Source of the DNA: Bacteroidales bacterium UBA4243
Lineage (GTDB): Bacteria; Bacteroidota; Bacteroidia; Bacteroidales; F082
Assembly (NCBI GenBank): GCA_002396205.1
Contig: DGXB01000069.1
Coordinates: 9,734 to 63,554 of the forward strand
DNA length: 53,821 nucleotides
Reading direction: 5' to 3'
The notes under the pieces: generated by a model
What the model was told of the DNA's origin: nothing
The model's database searches: none
What the model saw: only the letters and a program-made list of their open reading frames with translations
Shown here: piece after piece, positions 42,528 to 53,000 of the stretch
Layout: each line of letters starts with the position of its first letter
How positions within the stretch are numbered: the stretch's first letter is position 1
Program-made: the position numbers and the translations under genes

Positions 42528-45500
42528 ATGAAAAACCCCGAATACCTCTTTGAAACCAGTTGGGAAGTGTGTAACATGGTGGGCGGCATCTATACGGTGC
42601 TCTCCACGAAGTCGAACGCCATGCGCGAGTTGCTGGGCGACCATTACATCACTGTGGGTCCCGATGTGGTGAAGGAAGCGCACGAGACGCTTTATTTTGT
42701 AGAAGACAACGACCTCTTCCCCGAATGGCGCGAAAGGGCTTTGGCGCAAGGCCTGAAGTTCCGTATCGGTCGCTGGAAGATTGAGAGCAGCCCCATCGCC
42801 ATCTTGGTGGACTACACGCCGCTCTACCAGACCAAGAACGAAATCCTCGGTCACCTGTGGGAGCAATACGAGCTCGACAGCATCCGTGGCCAGTGGGACT
42901 ACATCGAGCCGGTGCTTTTCGGCTATGCCGCCGGTCAGGTGATTGAAAGTTTCGTCAACTTCAACTTGCAGCAAACCACCAACATCGTGGCGCATTTTCA
43001 CGAGTGGATGTCGGGCTCGGGCGTGCTCTATCTGAAGGAGCATTGCCCGCAGATCGCCACGGTGTTCACCACCCATGCCACCTATCTCGGTCGTGCCATC
43101 TCGGGCAACGGCCTGCCGCTTTACGACAACCTGAAGTCGTATTTGCCTTCGGTGATGGCCATGCAGTTCAACATCGTTTCGCAGCAGTCGATGGAGCAGA
43201 AGGCGGCCAAGAATGCCGATGCCTTCACGACGGTGAGCGACATCACGGCGCAAGAGTGCGAACAGTTCCTCTACCGCAAGCCCGACGTGGTGACGATGAA
43301 CGGCATCGACCATCCTTTGCGCAAGGATGCCATGGCTTTTGCCGAGAAGCGCAACGACGCTCGTGAGAAAGTGCTTCACATCGCTGAAACGTTGTGTGGC
43401 GAGCCTATCGACCGCAACTGCCTCATGGTCATCAACAGCGGACGCTATGAGTTCAAGAACAAGGGCATCGACCTCTTCATCGAGGCCCTGCGCCGCCTCA
43501 ACGAGGACAAGAACCTGCCGCGCACGGTGGTCGGCGTGATTGCCGTTCCGGGCAACATCGCCGGTCCGTCGAAGGACTTGCAGCACCGCCTCGACGGTTC
43601 CAACCCTATCATGGGGCACACCGATTTCCCGGCCACGCACCATATCTTTGAGTATGAGAACGACGCCATCCTGAATACCTTGCGCAATTCAGGTCTGCAA
43701 AACGACCATAACGACAAGGTGAAGGTGATGTTCGTCCCCGCCTACCTTAATGGCAACGACGGCATCTTCAACCTGACTTACAGCGAGTTCCTCTCCGCTT
43801 TCGACTTCTCCATGTTCCCGTCGTATTACGAGCCGTGGGGCTATACCCCGCTCGAAAGCGTCTCGATGGGCATCCCGACCTTGACGTCCGACGTCTCCGG
43901 CTTTGGCAAGTTCGTCATGCAGGAGTGCCAAGGCAACGAGGCCGTGACCATTGTGCCGCGTGAGGAGGGTAATATTAATAAGGTGTTGGACGAGATGGTT
44001 GCTGCCTTGCGCCGTTTCATCAGTATGTCGGAAAAGGACATGGAGCAGGTGTCGCAGTCGGCCCTGAAAGTGGCTGAGAAACTGCTCTGGAAGGATCTGA
44101 TTGTCAGTTATGAGAAGGCTTGGGACGTGGCACTTGAGAAGTCGGGTGGCCGCCATTATATGCTGGAGCCTATCCCGTACGCCGACATGATGCACGAGGT
44201 AGTCTACCAAAAGAACGACAACCCCAGTTGGAAGAAGGTGCTGGTGAAGCCGGTTTATTCCACCGAGATGCAAAAGCTGGAGGAACTGTCGCGCAACATC
44301 TGGTGGTGTTGGAATGTGGACGCCATCGAGCTGTTTGAGAGTATCGACCCGGAGGCATGGAAAGCCACTGAGCAGAACCCCGTCGCCTTGATGGAAGGCC
44401 TCTCCGTCGAGCAAATCAAGGATTTGGAGAACAACGAGGAGTTTGTCGCGCAATTAAATAAGGTGTATGGCCAATTCACCGCTTACATGGCGCAGCCGAC
44501 GCAGCAAAAGGATCTCATCGCCTATTTCAGCATGGAATACGGCCTGATGAAGAGCCTCAAGATCTATTCGGGCGGCCTCGGCATCTTGGCTGGCGACTAC
44601 ATGAAGCAGGCTTCCGACTCGAACGCCAACATGGTGGGCATCGGCTTGCTGTATCGTTACGGCTATTTCGCCCAGGAGATCACTGTCTCAGGCGAGCAAC
44701 GCGCCGAATACATCCCGCAGAAGTTCTCGCAACTTCCGCTGCAACCCGTGTACAACGAAAATGGCGACTGGGTCAAGGTGAGCATCGCCTTCCCGGGCCG
44801 CTCGGTCTACGCCAAGGCGTGGCGTGTCAACGTGGGTAGGGTAGGGCTCTACCTTCTGGACACCGACATCGAGGAGAACTCGCCCGAGGACCGTGGCATC
44901 ACCAGCCGGCTCTATGGCGGCGACAGCGAGATGCGCATTAAGCAGGAGATGTTCCTCGGCGTGGGCGGCATCCGCTTGCTCGAAGCCTTGGGCCTCAAAC
45001 CGACCATCTACCACTGCAACGAAGGTCATGCGGCCTTCAGCGGTTTGGAACGCTTGCGTGTTTATATCAACAAGCACAATCTCGATTTCGACGTTGCGCT
45101 CGAATTGGTTCGCGCTTCCACTTTGTTCACGACACATACACCCGTGCCTGCCGGTCATGATGCTTTCGAAGAGCATTTGATTCGTACCTACATGCCGCAC
45201 TATGCCAACCGCATGAACATCAGTTGGGAACGCTTCATGGGCTTGGGCCGCTTCAACCCCAACAACCCCAACGAGAAGTTCTCGATGAGCGTATTGGCCA
45301 CCAACCTCAGCCAAGAGGTGAACGGCGTGAGCAAGATTCACGGTCGCGTGTCGAGAGAGATGTTCCAGTCGCTATGGCCGGGCTATTTCGCCGAGGAAAA
45401 CCATATCGGCTATGTCACCAACGGCGTGCACCTGCCCACTTGGAGCAACCGCCTCTGGCAACGGCTCTATAAGGAGACCTTTGGCCCCGACTACGTTGAC

Positions 45501-46754
45501 CATCAATCCGATGTGGAGATGTGGAGCCATATCAACGAGGTGCCCGATGCCCAAATCTGGAACATCCGCAAGCAGCTCAAGCACGAATTGGTCGCTTATC
45601 TCTCGGAGAAGCTGAAGGAGGACATGCGCCAGCGTCAGGAAAGCCCGAAACTCATCCTCAAGACCGTCAACAACTTGAACGAGAACGCTCTCATCGTCGG
45701 TTTTGCCCGTCGTTTCGCCACCTACAAACGCGCCCACTTGCTCTTTGGCAATCTGGAACGCCTCTCGCAATTGGTCAACGACCCGAAGCGCCCCGTCATC
45801 TTCCTCTTTGCAGGCAAGGCGCACCCCAACGACAAGGCAGGGCAAGACCTCATCAAGATGATTATCGACATCTCGCGTCGACCTGAGTTTATCGGAAAGA
45901 TCCTGTTTATCAGCAACTACGACATGGAGCTTGGCGCTCGCTTGACGAGTGGTGTCGATGTGTGGCTCAACACACCTACACGTCCGCTCGAAGCCTCTGG
46001 AACGAGCGGCGAGAAAGCCGTGATGAACGGCGTGCTCAACTTCTCGGTGCTTGACGGCTGGTGGGCCGAGGGCTATCGTCCCGATGCCGGCTGGGCCATC
46101 CAAGAGAAACGCACTTACCAGGACCAACGCTATCAGGACGAGATGGATGCCGAAACGATTTACAACACGTTGGAAAACGAAATCGTCCCGCTCTACTATG
46201 CCCGCAATGTGCAGGAAGTGCCCACGGGCTGGGTGGCCGCCATGAAGAAGTGCCTCAACGAGATTTCGCCGCGCTTCACGATGAAACGCATGATGGACGA
46301 CTACTTCGAGCGTTATTACAACAAGCTCATCGAGCGCACCAACTGGATGCGAGCCAACCGCTACGCGAAGGCTTTTGAAATCAATGCGTGGAAAAATCGT
46401 GTGCGCAACGCTTGGGACAAGGTGGAGGTGAAGTCGATCATCCTGCCCGACACCAACGTGCGTCCGCTGACCTTCGGCGAGCAGTTCATCGCCGAGATCA
46501 CTTTGCTCACGCCCGACCTCAACCCTGGCGACCTCGCCATCGAGTTGCTTTTCGGCAACAAGAACAACGACGTGGTCGACGAAATCACCGACGTGTGCAA
46601 GATGAAGCTCGTCGACTCGGGCGACGGCTGGGTGAAGTATTATATAAAGGTGCCGATCAGTCGTGCAGGTGTTTATAATTTCACCTTCCGTGTGTATCCC
46701 ACCAACCCGATGTTGCCGCATAGGCAGGACTTCCCGCTGGTGAAGTGGATCTGA
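42528..46754 (+). CDS. Glycogen synthase (GT3-like) fused to alpha-glucan phosphorylase (GT35)
   Basis: This 1408-residue protein joins opposite activities. Residues 1-545 resemble the eukaryote-type glycogen synthase: LFETSWEVCNMVGGIYTVLS at the start, VAHFHEWMSGSGVLYLKEHC near residue 150 and the late SYYEPWGYTPLESVSMGIPT with the E-x7-E pair near residue 435. Residues 580-1408 are an alpha-glucan phosphorylase with YFSMEYGLMKSLKIYSGGLG near residue 665 and the PLP site SGTSGEKAVMNGV with Lys1163. Fused synthase-phosphorylases of this size are known in Bacteroidales. It ends the cluster at a strong terminator. Confidence 0.93.
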   Translation: MKNPEYLFETSWEVCNMVGGIYTVLSTKSNAMRELLGDHYITVGPDVVKEAHETLYFVEDNDLFPEWRERALAQGLKFRIGRWKIESSPIAILVDYTPLYQTKNEILGHLWEQYELDSIRGQWDYIEPVLFGYAAGQVIESFVNFNLQQTTNIVAHFHEWMSGSGVLYLKEHCPQIATVFTTHATYLGRAISGNGLPLYDNLKSYLPSVMAMQFNIVSQQSMEQKAAKNADAFTTVSDITAQECEQFLYRKPDVVTMNGIDHPLRKDAMAFAEKRNDAREKVLHIAETLCGEPIDRNCLMVINSGRYEFKNKGIDLFIEALRRLNEDKNLPRTVVGVIAVPGNIAGPSKDLQHRLDGSNPIMGHTDFPATHHIFEYENDAILNTLRNSGLQNDHNDKVKVMFVPAYLNGNDGIFNLTYSEFLSAFDFSMFPSYYEPWGYTPLESVSMGIPTLTSDVSGFGKFVMQECQGNEAVTIVPREEGNINKVLDEMVAALRRFISMSEKDMEQVSQSALKVAEKLLWKDLIVSYEKAWDVALEKSGGRHYMLEPIPYADMMHEVVYQKNDNPSWKKVLVKPVYSTEMQKLEELSRNIWWCWNVDAIELFESIDPEAWKATEQNPVALMEGLSVEQIKDLENNEEFVAQLNKVYGQFTAYMAQPTQQKDLIAYFSMEYGLMKSLKIYSGGLGILAGDYMKQASDSNANMVGIGLLYRYGYFAQEITVSGEQRAEYIPQKFSQLPLQPVYNENGDWVKVSIAFPGRSVYAKAWRVNVGRVGLYLLDTDIEENSPEDRGITSRLYGGDSEMRIKQEMFLGVGGIRLLEALGLKPTIYHCNEGHAAFSGLERLRVYINKHNLDFDVALELVRASTLFTTHTPVPAGHDAFEEHLIRTYMPHYANRMNISWERFMGLGRFNPNNPNEKFSMSVLATNLSQEVNGVSKIHGRVSREMFQSLWPGYFAEENHIGYVTNGVHLPTWSNRLWQRLYKETFGPDYVDHQSDVEMWSHINEVPDAQIWNIRKQLKHELVAYLSEKLKEDMRQRQESPKLILKTVNNLNENALIVGFARRFATYKRAHLLFGNLERLSQLVNDPKRPVIFLFAGKAHPNDKAGQDLIKMIIDISRRPEFIGKILFISNYDMELGARLTSGVDVWLNTPTRPLEASGTSGEKAVMNGVLNFSVLDGWWAEGYRPDAGWAIQEKRTYQDQRYQDEMDAETIYNTLENEIVPLYYARNVQEVPTGWVAAMKKCLNEISPRFTMKRMMDDYFERYYNKLIERTNWMRANRYAKAFEINAWKNRVRNAWDKVEVKSIILPDTNVRPLTFGEQFIAEITLLTPDLNPGDLAIELLFGNKNNDVVDEITDVCKMKLVDSGDGWVKYYIKVPISRAGVYNFTFRVYPTNPMLPHRQDFPLVKWI

Positions 46755-46803
46755 CGGCCAGCATTCGGCCCGAATACAGCCCTCTTTCCCCTCAAAAAAC
46801 CGC

Positions 46804-46833
46804 AAAAGCGACCCTCATGGGTCGCTTTTTTTT
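46804..46833 (+). terminator. Rho-independent terminator after the glycogen cluster
   Basis: AAAAGCGACCC pairs with GGGTCGCTTTT around a short TCAT loop and is followed by a T run to 46833. It lies 50 bp after the stop codon of the fusion gene. Confidence 0.9.
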
Positions 46834-46934
46834 GATATTAGACAATTAGTCCAAAATCAGTGGATTACAAGTCAAAAAAACGGCTAAGGGTAAGGCGCGT
46901 TTCGTCAGTCTTTCTTGTGTCTGACAATTATGTT

Positions 46935-46950
46935 TTTTATGCGCATAAAA
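46935..46950. promoter_or_regulatory. Perfect 16-bp palindrome upstream of the adhesin gene
   Basis: TTTTATGCGCATAAAA is a perfect palindrome 117 bp before ATG 47067, beside a TATGTTTT that nearly matches the -7 consensus. It could be an operator. The rest of 46834-47066 holds only the hairpin at 46997-47015. Confidence 0.4.
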
Positions 46951-46996
46951 CCTTTCCAAATGGGCTTGTCCCATGATGACGTTGAATTAGAGCAAA

Positions 46997-47015
46997 CCAC
47001 GGCCCACAACCGTGG
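46997..47015 (+). other. Leader hairpin of the adhesin gene
   Basis: CCACGG-CCCACAA-CCGTGG forms a 6-bp GC-rich stem 52 bp before ATG 47067, inside the likely leader of the adhesin mRNA. It lacks a T run, so it is not a terminator; a stabilising or regulatory leader structure is possible. Confidence 0.4.
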
Positions 47016-47066
47016 CGATTCTAATTATAGATCAATTAACCCATTTATTAACTTAACTCATTCATT

Positions 47067-50000
47067 ATGAAAAAGAAAGTATTTTCTTTGATGATGACGC
47101 TTTTGCTCGCCTTTGTGGGCGTGGCGAAGGCAGAGACCATAGAGATTGGTGACGGTACGGGGACTCAGTTCTACGCGCCGTTCAACTCTCTCTATGAGTA
47201 CTCCTTCGTTGAGCAGATCTACACTGCCAGCGAAATCGGAGCTGCTGGTAACATTACTGCCATCAGCTTCAACATGCGTGAAAGCGACGCTTCGCAAACC
47301 AATGCGATCGACGTTTTCATGAAGAATGTGTCGAGAACCCAGTTCTCGAGCACTACTGACTACGAGCCTGTTACGGCATCGGACATGGTGTTTAGCGGCA
47401 CTGTGACGTTCAACGCTGGTTGGACGACCATTACGCTCGACACCCCGTTTGCCTATGACGGCACGAGCAACCTGATGATCGGTATGCATGAGTACACGCC
47501 TGGCTACAGTACGCGTTACTTCTACTACACCGAGGTTGAGAACGCCATTCTCAGCTACTACAGTGACTCGCAAAATCCGGATCCGTACAACTTGGGTTCG
47601 TACAGCGGCACTAAGTTTAACACTTACAGACGTGCCAACGTCCAGCTTGAAATGACGGCTGGTGCTGGCGGCGGCGAAACGATGGTTGTTGAAATCGGAA
47701 CCGAAGGTACGGCTGTTGGTTCGTACCTCCCGACCTACGAGTTCTACAACTACTCGCTGACCGAACAGATCTACACCGCTGCCGAGATTGGCACCCCTGG
47801 TACCATCTCCAGCTTCGGCTTCCAAATGAGCGGTACGACTACTGCTACCAGAAACCTGAGCGTCTACATGGTTCACACCAACAAGACCGCCTTCAACGGC
47901 TCCACCGATTGGATCGTTCCTACGGCTGCCGACCTGGTCTATTCTGGTAATGTGACTTACACCGCTGGTGATTGGACCGTCGTCAACTTGAGCACCCCGT
48001 TCGTCTATAACGGCACGGACAACCTCGCCCTTATCGTGGACGACAACACGGGTAACTATGTCAGCAGCATCAGCAAGTTCGTGTTCACGCCTGGTGGCAA
48101 CTGCTCCATCCGTATCTATAGCGACGGCACCAACTACGATGCTCTGAACCCCACGAGCTACAGTGGTACCACGATGACCGAGAAGAACCAGCTCCAGCTC
48201 ACCATCACCACTCCTGGTGGCGGCGGCTTCGAGGACAAGCTGCACGTGAAGTATGTGAATGCCGATGAGGAAGAAATCATCGACAGCCTCAACCTCGGCG
48301 TGCGCCCGATCAACGCCTGGATGGAACCCTTCGCGTTCACCATGTACAGCGAAGGCCCCACCTACACGGTGACCCACCTCGACTTCACCCCGAGCGACGG
48401 CATGTTCACTGTTGAAGGCGAAGAACTGCCCTTCCAAGTGACCCGCACCGACGAAGTCAACATGACCATCGGTACCAACGCCACGACTCCTGGCCTCATC
48501 GAGCGCCAGTTTGTGGCCATCACCGAAGGCGACCGCGCCGCTCACGTTTGGCCCATCGTGGTCGAGATGTATGAGCCTGAGATTCCGGATGTGGTTGAGA
48601 AGAACCACAACTTCGGCGACGTGAACCACACCTTCAGCTATGTCGGCATCCCGGCTAACCTGACGCCCACCATCCTGCACAACGACTACACGCTGCCCTT
48701 CCCGGAGATCCCGGAAGGCGTGGACGCTGTGTATAAGATGAACTTCACCGAAGACGTCATGCTCGACGCTTACGTCAGCGCCGGCGCCGACGGTAAGGTG
48801 GCCCTCTACACCGAGGACTTCTACGGCGAAGGCGGCCCCATGGCCCACAACTACTACACTGGCCCGAGCGTCGGTGCTGGCGGTGCTGCCGCTGCCCCGT
48901 TTGAGGTCCAGATCGGCGAAGGCACCGGCACCTCCGGCTACTTCCCCTTCTACTGCTTCTACAACTACAGCCTCAGCCAGCAGCTCTTTACCGCTGCCGA
49001 GCTTGATGAAGCCGGTGTGACCCGCGCCAACATGACCAGCCTCAGCTGGTACTGCACGGCCACCAACGGCAACCTGCAGAGCAACATCACCATCTGGATG
49101 GCCAACGTGGAAGAGACGGCCATGACGTCGACCTCCATGCTGACCAACGGCATGAACAAGGTGTATGAAGGCAACATGACTCCCACCGTGGGTTGGAACG
49201 AGTTCGTCTTCAACCAAGGCACCTTCGCCTGGGACGGCCACAGCAACGTGCTGATCTCTGTGCAGCGTAACAACGGTGCCTGGGCCTCTGGCGTTAACTG
49301 GCAGACGGCTACGCAGGACTTCACCTCCAGCATGTACTACTACACCGACAGCCAAGGCACTGGCTACGGCCCCTTCGACATGACCACCACGGCTTACAAT
49401 GGCTACACCAGCACCAGCCGCGCCAACATCATCATGAAGGCCGACGGCAGCCGCGTGATGGGTCGCGACCTTGTTGACTTTGAGGACGGTAACTTCCCGC
49501 CTGCGGGTTGGTCTGATGGTAGCGTATACAACGATTGGTATGTTGATACTGAAGACTACTGGGGCTCCGCTCCTGCCTACAATGGCACCTATTCTCTTTA
49601 CATTGATGGAAACGGTGAATACGCCAATGATTATTTCGTTTCTCCTGCCATCGAGTTTAATGGCGCTGGTAGCATGAGTTTTGCTTATGCCACACCTTCA
49701 TGGTCTGGCGACCAAAACGACCTCTCAGTTGCCTATGGCACTTCTCTCAATGGTCCTTGGACGATTTTCTCGAATGCCAACGAACTGCAAAGCGAAAACT
49801 GGCAAACTGTTAATATTGACCTGAGCAGCTTGAATGGCACTTATTACATTGCCTTCATCAGCTATGACGGTTATGGCTATTGCACCGCTATCGACGACAT
49901 CAACATCAATGTTCCCACTGGTGGCGACACTCCCGCTATCCCCGAAGGCATCGCCTACGGTCCCGAGATCGCCAATGCCGCTATCGAGGCTGGTACCTAC

Positions 50001-53000
50001 TACCTCGTGGCCTCTTCGACCGATCCTGACTTCGAGGTGACGATCAACGCCCACGAGATGCCTTGCCCGGCTGTTGAAGGCTTCGCTTTCAACCCGCAGC
50101 CCGCTGACGACGAGGACGACCTCGATCCCACCAGCGTCACGCTGCGTTGGCAGCTGCCTCCTTACGCCACTGGTTGGCGCCTGATCTTCGGCAGCACCTA
50201 TCACCCGGAACCCGGCCATCCGCAGACCATCATGTATCCTGAGGACGGCAGCTTCACCACTGAGCTGGCCAACAGCTACACGGTGCGCAACCTCTGGAAC
50301 AACACCAACTACTTCTGGCACGTTGAGTTCAACAACGACGCTTGCCCGGATGGCGTGAGCAGCCCGATCTGGGGCTTCACCACGCACCTCAGAGTGCCGC
50401 AGAACCTCACCGCTGTTGACGAGACCGTGTTCAACGACGAGCAGATCGTCCTCAACTGGACCGCCGTCGTCGACCGTACCTACCGTATGTACAACGTCTA
50501 TCGTAAGGACAACGCCGCCAGTGACTTCGTGTGCATCGGCCACACCACGGTGAACAACATCAGCAACACCACCTATACCGACGGTCCTCTGCCGTACAAC
50601 ATGACGGGTTACACCTACTATGTGACCGCCGTGTACGATGAGGGCGAGAGCGCTCCTTCGAACACTGTTGTCGTGAAGGTCTCTGGCCGCGGCAACGTCA
50701 ACGGCCACGTCTATGAAATGGACGGCACGACCGGCATCGCCGGCGCCACCGTCACCATGGTCGGCCAAGACGAGTTCGGTGTTTCGCACACCTACAACTT
50801 CCAGACCAACGCCCAAGGTTACTACAGCGGCGCTGTGTATGCTGGTTCCTATAACGGTTCGGCTGCCTGCGAAGGCTACCAGACCATCTACGAACCCGTC
50901 CAGGGCAACCCGATCGGCATCACCTACAACGTGACGACCAGCCCGGTCGACTACGTGCTTGACGAGAACTTCGACGCTCCTTGCACCGTCATCGCCGAGT
51001 ATTATCCCGACAGCCTGGATCCTCACAGCCCGTATGTGAAGGTCTACTGGGGCTGCGGCCTGCCCGGTGAAGAGATCATCGAGGACTTCGAGACCGGCGA
51101 CTTCAGCATGTTCGATTGGCAAGTGGACGGCAGCTATCCGTGGAGCATCACGACCACTGCCCCGTATGAAGGCACCTACTGCATGATGAGCGGCGGCGCC
51201 GGCGTGGCCAGCGTCACCAGCAACATGACTGTGACGGTTGAAATCCCTGCCGACGGCGTGATGAGCTACTTCGGCAAGATCAGCAGCGAGCAGAACTGGG
51301 ATTACGGTTACTTCTACATCGACGGTGTCCAGAAGGCCCAATACACTGGTGTCAGCAACTGGGCCGAGAAGACCTTCGACATCACCGCTGGTACGCACAC
51401 CTTCCAATGGCAATACACCAAGGACGGCAGCGTCAATGCCAACGATGACCGCTTCTACGTTGACTACATCACCTTCTACAAGCGTCCCGAACCGCCTCAA
51501 CCTGCTCAGGCTGGCTGGCATACCTATGCCGAAGGCGACTTCAACAACGCCGTGGGTAGCAACGTCGGTACGAGCCGCTGGGCCTACCAGTATCCCGTCA
51601 GCGTGATCGGCGCCTATGCCGGCTTCACGATGACCAAGGTCTCCTTGTTCTCCGACAACCAATACATGGCTGTTGGCGGCAATTACACCTGCACTATCTA
51701 CCAAGGCGGCGCCGAGCCTATGGCCGGTACTGCCATCAGCACCATCACCGTCGACGTTCCGAGCAACCAGAACGCTTGGGTCGACTTCGACCTGACCACT
51801 CCTGTCCAAGTGACGGGTAGCGACGTCCTCTGGGTGGTTTGGACGGCCAACACGACCGTGAGCAGCTGGCCTGCCGGTTGCACCGATGTCAGCCTCATTG
51901 AGGAAGGCACGTGGTGGAGCGCTGGTGTCGAAGCCGGTTACGGCTGGGAGCACCAGACCTATGGCACCTGGACCATGCGTCAATACTTCGCCGACCGCTC
52001 GGGCCGTGGCTTCTACAGCTATGCCAGCGACAACGCTCACATGCCCGCCATCGACGTTCCCGTCGTGGCCAAGGGCGCTCCCGTGATGCCTGTGAAGGGT
52101 CAGGAGGTTGTGACTACGACCTGCGTCAACCCGAACACCGTTGGTAGCGTGCGCACTGCGAACAACAGCCGCGTCCTGCACCACTACAACATCTATCGCA
52201 CGAACTGCTACAACGATGGTCCTTACACCGCTGAGAACACCGTGCTGCTGGCTACGAGCTGGCCTTACGACACCGTCTATATCGACGTTGAGTGGGCCGA
52301 CCTGCCGGCTGGTGTCTACAAGTGGGGCGTTGGTGCCGTGTATCAAGGCAACCGTGGCCAACTCACCGAAAGCGAGATCAGCTGGGCCGCTCCTCAAAAC
52401 GTCACCCGCAGCGCCACTGCCGACAACGATCCTAACCCGGTCGCTGGTTCTGAAGGTATCCGCGCTCCTTGGGATCTGATCACGACCTTCACCGCTCCTG
52501 AGGCTGCCCAATACGGCGTGGTCACTGACGGTCAGTACATCTACACCTCCAACTGGGGCTATGCCTCTGCCGCTCATAACTTCTACAAGTATGACATGCA
52601 GGGCAACATGATCGAAGGCTTCGAGATTCCTGGCTGCGGCACGCTCCGTGGCATGACCTACGATGGTCAGCACGTCTACGGCGTTGCCTGCACCAACACT
52701 GTCTACTGCATCGACCTGAACAGCCATACTTTGGTCAGTTCCTTCACCACTCCTTACGGTGCCATGCGTGGCATCACCTACGACCCGCAGCGCAACGGCT
52801 TCTGGGTCATTGGCAACTGGAGCGGCAACCTGACGCTTATCGACTACACCGGTGCCGTCGTCACCACTGGTCCTACTCCGACCAGCGCATCCGACCTTGC
52901 CTACTACAAGGATGAGAACAACGAAGAGCACGTGTTCTGCTTCAACAACGGCGACAACGGCGTGTATGACTACAATATCACGACCAACACGCTTGGTGGT

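Noticed and set aside
47058..49355. A 765-codon open frame on the - strand
   Set aside because: Antisense to the signal peptide and first modules of the adhesin; same codon-bias artefact.
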